A stretch of 64,000 nt of DNA from Thioclava sp. JE_KL1 (lineage in GTDB: Bacteria > Pseudomonadota > Alphaproteobacteria > Rhodobacterales > Rhodobacteraceae). Shown here in pieces: positions 60,232 through 64,000 of the stretch. Below the pieces are notes generated by a model. That model was not told where the DNA came from and searched no databases. It was given only the letters and a program-made list of their open reading frames with translations. Position 1 is the stretch's first letter; each line of letters starts with the position of its first letter. Made by a program: the position numbers and the translations under genes. The stretch lies in the NCBI RefSeq assembly GCF_009296265.1, contig NZ_WBJS01000007.1:124001-188000 (forward strand), in the 5' to 3' direction.

Positions 60232-61686
60232 TTAGTCCTGCACGGGTTCGTAGATCGAAGCCGGCAGGTCGTAGCCCCATTGCCGGAACCGATCGGAATA
60301 ATGCGAGCGCACGCCGGTCGCGGTGAAGCGGCCGATGATCTTGCCGTCGGGGGCGAGGCCGAGACGCTCGTAGCGGAAGACTTCCTGCATCGAGATCACG
60401 TCGCCTTCCATGCCGGTGACTTCCGTCACCGAGACCATGCGGCGCGAGCCGTCCTGCAGACGCGAGGCCTGCACGATCAGATTCACAGCCGACGCGATCT
60501 GGCTACGCATCGCCTTCATCGGCATCTCGATGCCCGACATCGAGATCATGTTCTCCAGACGCGCCACGCCGTCACGGGCCGAGTTCGCGTGGATTGTGGT
60601 CATCGACCCGTCGTGGCCGGTGTTCATGGCCTGCAACATGTCGATCACTTCCTCGCCGCGCGTTTCGCCGACGATGATACGGTCGGGACGCATCCGCAGC
60701 GCGTTCCTGAGACAGTCGCGCTGGGTGACCGCGCCCTTGCCTTCGACGTTGGGCGGACGGCTTTCCATCCGGCCCACATGGGTCTGTTGCAGCTGAAGTT
60801 CGGCCGTGTCCTCGATCGTCAGAATGCGCTCGGCGTTGTCGATGAAGGACGACAGCGCATTGAGCGTCGTCGTCTTACCCGAGCCCGTCCCGCCCGAGAC
60901 GATCACGTTGAGACGCGTCGCGACGGCGGCTTGCAGATAGGCCGCCATTTCCTCGGTGAAGGCGCCGTAATTGACGAGATCGTCGATCCCGAGCTTGTCC
61001 TTCTTGAACTTACGAATGGAGACGAGCGAGCCGTCCACCGCGATCGGCGGTACCATCGCATTGAAACGCGAGCCGTCGGCGAGACGGGCGTCGACGTAAG
61101 GGTTGGATTCATCGACGCGACGACCCACGGCCGACACGATCTTGTCGATGATGCGCAGCAGGTGGCGTTCATCCTTGAAGGTGATGTCGCTCAGTTCGAG
61201 TTTGCCGTCGCGCTCGATGAAGATCTGCTGCGGGCCGTTGACCAGAATATCGTTGACGGTCTCGTCCTTGAGCAGCGGTTCGAGCGGGCCGAGGCCCATG
61301 ACCTCGTCGTAAAGCTCCTGCTGCAGCGCCTGGCGGTCCTGCGCGTTCAGCGCGACCGAAAGCTCGGTCATCGCCTCGGCGGTGATGTCGGCGATCTCCG
61401 CGCGCAGCTCGCGTTCGGAGGCGTGCTCGAGCGCGGCGAGGTTCAGGTTCTCCAGCAGACGCTTGTGCAGCTCCACCTTGAGTTCCTGAAGGCGCTGCTT
61501 GCGCTTCTTTTCCTTGTCGACGGCCACCGGGTCGGCTGCGACCTTCTGAGGCGCCATCTTGCGATGCACCTGCGTCTTCGGCGCAGCGTCGATCGGCGGC
61601 GGCTTGGCGGCACCGGGCGCGGGCGGCGGGGGGGCGGCCTTGCCGTTGGTGGGCTTTGCCCCGTCTTTCTTGTAGCGCGAAAACAT
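60232..61686 (-). CDS. cpaF: CpaF/TadA, Tad pilus ATPase
   Basis: A 484-residue secretion ATPase: Pro-rich N-terminus, [20 protein letters not shown], Walker [40 protein letters not shown], the Walker-B-side [20 protein letters not shown] and [19 protein letters not shown]. It drives Flp pilus assembly and retraction. It follows cpaE by 19 bases with AAAGGAC upstream of the ATG. Confidence 0.95.
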   Translation of the reverse strand: MFSRYKKDGAKPTNGKAAPPPPAPGAAKPPPIDAAPKTQVHRKMAPQKVAADPVAVDKEKKRKQRLQELKVELHKRLLENLNLAALEHASERELRAEIADITAEAMTELSVALNAQDRQALQQELYDEVMGLGPLEPLLKDETVNDILVNGPQQIFIERDGKLELSDITFKDERHLLRIIDKIVSAVGRRVDESNPYVDARLADGSRFNAMVPPIAVDGSLVSIRKFKKDKLGIDDLVNYGAFTEEMAAYLQAAVATRLNVIVSGGTGSGKTTTLNALSSFIDNAERILTIEDTAELQLQQTHVGRMESRPPNVEGKGAVTQRDCLRNALRMRPDRIIVGETRGEEVIDMLQAMNTGHDGSMTTIHANSARDGVARLENMISMSGIEMPMKAMRSQIASAVNLIVQASRLQDGSRRMVSVTEVTGMEGDVISMQEVFRYERLGLAPDGKIIGRFTATGVRSHYSDRFRQWGYDLPASIYEPVQD

Positions 61687-61705
61687 CTGGACGTGTCCTT
61701 TCGGG

Positions 61706-62977
61706 TCAGGCGGCCGCTTCGACGGCTTCGTTCAGCTCTACCAGCGAGCCGGCGAGCTTCTGGAATTCCTTGCGCAGCGGCACTTTCGGCGCCGAGAGCG
61801 CCAGCGGGAGCCCGTGGTCGTTGGCCTGCGTGATCTGCTTGCCGCCATCGCTCATCAGCAGTTCGAGCGAGATATCGAGGCTCTCAGCCAGACGCTTCAC
61901 GCGGGCCTTGCCGTTGAGATCGGTGAATTTCGGCGCGCGGTTGAGCACGTAGCGCAGCTTCTCGGTCGGCAGCCCTTCGGATTTCAGAGCACGCTGCATC
62001 CGCAGCACGTTCTGGGCCGAGCGCATATCCAGCTCAATCAGCGCGAAGTAGAGATGCGCCTTGTTCAGCACCGTCTCGGTCCAGCTGACCACGGTCGAGG
62101 GCATGTCGATCACGACGAAATCGTAATGCGCGCGCGCCATGTCGATCAGGCGCTCCAGATCCTCGCCGCTCAGCAGATCGAGCGGCAGCATGTCGGTCGG
62201 TGCAGTCAGCACATCGAGCTTGTCGTTGAAGCTGAGCATCGCCTGCCGGAAGGTTTCCTTATCCATATGCTCGGTATCGGCGAGCATCTCGTAGATCACC
62301 TCGCGACGCGGCAGGTCGAGATAGGTCGCCGCAGCGCCGAATTGCAGGTCGAGATCGAGCAGGCACACCTTCGGCGAGGTAGAAGGCTCTTTTTTCTTCT
62401 TCTTTTTGCCGTCATGGATCGTCGCCATTTCCCAGGCGAGGTTCATCGCGAAGGTGCTCGCGCCGACACCGCCCGAAAGGCCGTGGACCGGAAGAACGAC
62501 ACCATCATGGTTGCCGGTCGCCGCAAAGGTCGGGGCGTGCATGGGGGGCGACATCTCGGGCGGCGGCGCGGCTTGGCCCAGACGCTCGATCGCATCGTGC
62601 AGCGCACCTTCAGGAAGCGGGTAGGGGACGAAATCATCGGCACCCAGACGCAGCAGCTGATGCAGCGCGATCGGGCTGACCTCGTCGGCGATCAGGATGA
62701 CGCGAATATTACGGTCCTTCGCCTCGGTGATGATGCCGGAGATCTTGGTCAGTTCATCCTCGTCTTCGCCATCCACGGCGATCGCGATGAACTCGAGCTG
62801 TTCCGCATCGGGTTGGCTCAGGAAGATTGCCGCTTCGTCAAAGGTAAGGTCGCCCCAGCTTTCACCAAGCTCGGTCTCCATATCCTCGATCAACAGGTCG
62901 AAATTCGACACATCGCGTGACACGGTGCACGCCTGAATCGGGGCCGGCTCCGAAGTCATGATAGCTGCTGCAGTCAT
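61706..62977 (-). CDS. cpaE: CpaE/TadZ, pilus localisation ATPase-like protein
   Basis: A 424-residue protein: a receiver-like N-terminal domain (about 25-155) and a ParA/MinD-like domain with the deviant P-loop HGLSGGVGASTFAMNLAWEM (the signature Lys is missing), VCLLDLDLQFG and YDFVVIDMPSTVV. It positions the Tad apparatus at the pole. A run of six Lys follows the P-loop helix (around 62390-62405). I start it at ATG 62977 behind AGAGGA; the longer frame to 63220 covers the intergenic terminator. Confidence 0.92.
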   Translation of the reverse strand: MTAAAIMTSEPAPIQACTVSRDVSNFDLLIEDMETELGESWGDLTFDEAAIFLSQPDAEQLEFIAIAVDGEDEDELTKISGIITEAKDRNIRVILIADEVSPIALHQLLRLGADDFVPYPLPEGALHDAIERLGQAAPPPEMSPPMHAPTFAATGNHDGVVLPVHGLSGGVGASTFAMNLAWEMATIHDGKKKKKKEPSTSPKVCLLDLDLQFGAAATYLDLPRREVIYEMLADTEHMDKETFRQAMLSFNDKLDVLTAPTDMLPLDLLSGEDLERLIDMARAHYDFVVIDMPSTVVSWTETVLNKAHLYFALIELDMRSAQNVLRMQRALKSEGLPTEKLRYVLNRAPKFTDLNGKARVKRLAESLDISLELLMSDGGKQITQANDHGLPLALSAPKVPLRKEFQKLAGSLVELNEAVEAAA

Positions 62978-63150
62978 TGCCTCTGTCCTCTTTTTCGTGA
63001 CCCGCGGCGGGGTTCGGTTAACTCTGTTGCTACGCCGCGGACCGGACGCGACTCGCTGGACGCGCCTATTCCGTCGAGGATCAATCTCGTTTCCAATCTG
63101 GGCGACATTGGGGCCAGACTGTTTCAATTGTGGGATAAAGAGAGACGATA

Positions 63151-63188
63151 AAGAAAAACGGCGGGCTTTGTTGAAAGCGCCCGCCGTT
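63151..63188 (-). terminator. Strong intrinsic terminator after the OmpA-like gene
   Basis: On the minus strand AACGGCGGGC pairs with GCCCGCCGTT around a 12-base loop and is followed by TTTCTTT. It divides the Tad locus into an upstream transcript ending with the OmpA-like gene and a downstream one starting with cpaE. The remaining 62978-63150 stretch is where the cpaE promoter must lie; it contains the half-site GGTTAAC (63015-63021). Confidence 0.9.
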
Positions 63189-63238
63189 CGGTACTGTGTC
63201 GTCTCGCCGCAGCGAGACAAATAGGTGAATCCAGAGCC

Positions 63239-63889
63239 TTAGTTGCCTTCGCCCCCGGCGCTCGCCGAGGCGATGTAGTCGCGATAGATCACCGCCGCGT
63301 ACTTGCCGTCGAGCAACATCGGTTTGCCCTTGGTCACGAAACCCGAGACCTCGGTGACGGTGCGACGATTCTGTTCGTTCGGGGCCTGCGTGTAGACCAG
63401 CGGATGTGTTTCGCCGTAGGATACGAGCGCCTCGAGCCGCGACCGGGAGATGCCCTGCGCGACGAGGAAATTCACCACGGCCCGCGCGCGCCGCAGCCCC
63501 AGAGCCTTGTTGTAAGCGTTGGAGCCGACGAGGTCGGTGTGTCCGTAGACGCGGAAGCGCACTTCCGGGTTCTGCCGGATCCAGTTCGCCTGCATCAGCA
63601 GCGCATTGCGCGCCTGCGCATCGAGCACCGAAGAGTTAAAGGCGAAATGCACCGTGTTCGGCACGTCAGCGGCGAATTTGCGCGTCATATTGATGACGTA
63701 GCTTTGGCTGCCGCTCATCATCGCCTGATTCTGCGCGATGGCCGAGCCGAAGCCGAGCGAGCCTTCCGTGGTCGAGCCGACCTCCGAGTTGAAGGTCTTG
63801 GTGCCTTCCGAACAGCCAGCCAGCACAGCCATGGTGCCGACGGTGATCGCGAGAGTGCGTAGTTTCATGTTTCCAGCCATCTCGCTCAC
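63239..63889 (-). CDS. OmpA-family lipoprotein of the Tad locus
   Basis: A 216-residue lipoprotein: a signal with lipobox VLAGC and an OmpA-like peptidoglycan-binding domain in the C-terminal half (VHFAFNSSVLDAQARNALLM, FRVYGHTDLVGSNAYNKALG, LRRARAVVNFLVAQGI, SYGETHPLV). It probably anchors the secretin to the cell wall. Start is GTG 63889 (overlapping the upstream stop) or ATG 63868 (GGA five bases upstream), which gives the better signal peptide. It is the last gene before the terminator. Confidence 0.88.
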   Translation of the reverse strand: MSEMAGNMKLRTLAITVGTMAVLAGCSEGTKTFNSEVGSTTEGSLGFGSAIAQNQAMMSGSQSYVINMTRKFAADVPNTVHFAFNSSVLDAQARNALLMQANWIRQNPEVRFRVYGHTDLVGSNAYNKALGLRRARAVVNFLVAQGISRSRLEALVSYGETHPLVYTQAPNEQNRRTVTEVSGFVTKGKPMLLDGKYAAVIYRDYIASASAGGEGN

Positions 63890-64000
63890 TCCATCACATA
63901 GCCATAGGAGCCGGAGAAGTCCTGCTTGGCGACTTCCGCGGCAGGGCCTTTTTGCGGCGCTTTGCCGCCCGAGGTTCTGCCGTTGAGGAACAGCTCGGAC
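63886..64000 (-). CDS. cpaC: CpaC/RcpA secretin (C-terminal end only)
   Basis: The last 38 codons of a leftward gene run from the window edge to a TGA at 63888-63886. The translation (SELFLNGRT ... FSGSYGYVME) resembles the end of the Flp pilus secretin CpaC, and the position between the Tad genes and an OmpA-like lipoprotein is the expected one. Only a fragment is visible, so identity is inferred. Confidence 0.65.
   Translation of the reverse strand, partial: SELFLNGRTSGGKAPQKGPAAEVAKQDFSGSYGYVME

Noticed and set aside
62385-62410. Poly-T/C tract in cpaE as a phase-variable repeat
   Set aside because: It encodes a Lys run with mixed codons, so it is not a pure homopolymer or short repeat prone to slippage.

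Overview
The window looks like a chromosomal stretch of a high-GC alphaproteobacterium of the Rhodobacteraceae/Rhodobacterales. The evidence is the alphaproteobacterial flagellar gene set (FlaF, FlbT, DUF1217, MotE, PflI-like, short flagellin, no FliD), the Tol-Pal/TilS/FtsH order, the two folD copies beside fhs, the Tad pilus locus with a lone AAA ATPase at its end, and a GC-rich palindromic repeat ending in CCCCCGGGATATTT that I recall from that order. The genus cannot be fixed from sequence alone; I see no tRNA, rRNA, CRISPR, insertion sequence or prophage.

Positions 1-34,855 are one large flagellar cluster built from several divergent transcription units: (flgH)-flgA-flgG-flgF leftward; a secreted helical-repeat protein then flgE-flgK-flgL rightward; a CtrA/FtcR-like regulator leftward; flgI-flgJ-flgN-fliC then flaF-flbT-DUF1217 rightward; fliG and fliF-fliH-fliN-fliP leftward; fliL-fliM-pflI-motE rightward; flgB-flgC-fliE-fliQ-transglycosylase-flhA-fliR-flhB leftward; fliI rightward; a three-gene cassette leftward; motA and a FliJ-like gene rightward. 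The cassette (28,976-33,315) encodes a TPR-glycosyltransferase resembling Caulobacter FlmG in layout, a glycosyltransferase fused to an FkbM methyltransferase, and an unrecognised tail-anchored protein. It is the best candidate for a poorly described system, probably flagellin glycan synthesis and capping. Several flagellar intergenic regions share an A+T-rich word, AAGAATAG, that may be the operator or promoter element of the local regulator, whose receiver domain is degenerate. A consensus CtrA site lies upstream of fliC.

Positions 34,935-49,933 are housekeeping: a DUF805 membrane protein, ileS, an unknown gene with ybgC, the tolQ-tolR-tolA-tolB-pal-cpoB envelope operon, tilS, ftsH (probably starting at TTG 46,602), a methyltransferase and a MOSC protein. 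Positions 50,015-53,844 are a one-carbon folate operon, fhs-chorismate mutase-folD-folD. The first FolD lacks the catalytic Lys (Gln instead) and has Glu for the active-site Asp; the second is canonical.

Positions 53,941-64,000 hold a LytTR-type membrane regulator and the leftward Tad/Flp pilus locus: cpaC (end only), an OmpA-like lipoprotein, a strong terminator, then cpaE, cpaF, tadB, tadC, two TPR lipoproteins, cpaA and an AAA ATPase. The window therefore joins swimming (flagella), envelope maintenance (Tol-Pal, FtsH) and surface attachment (Tad pili).
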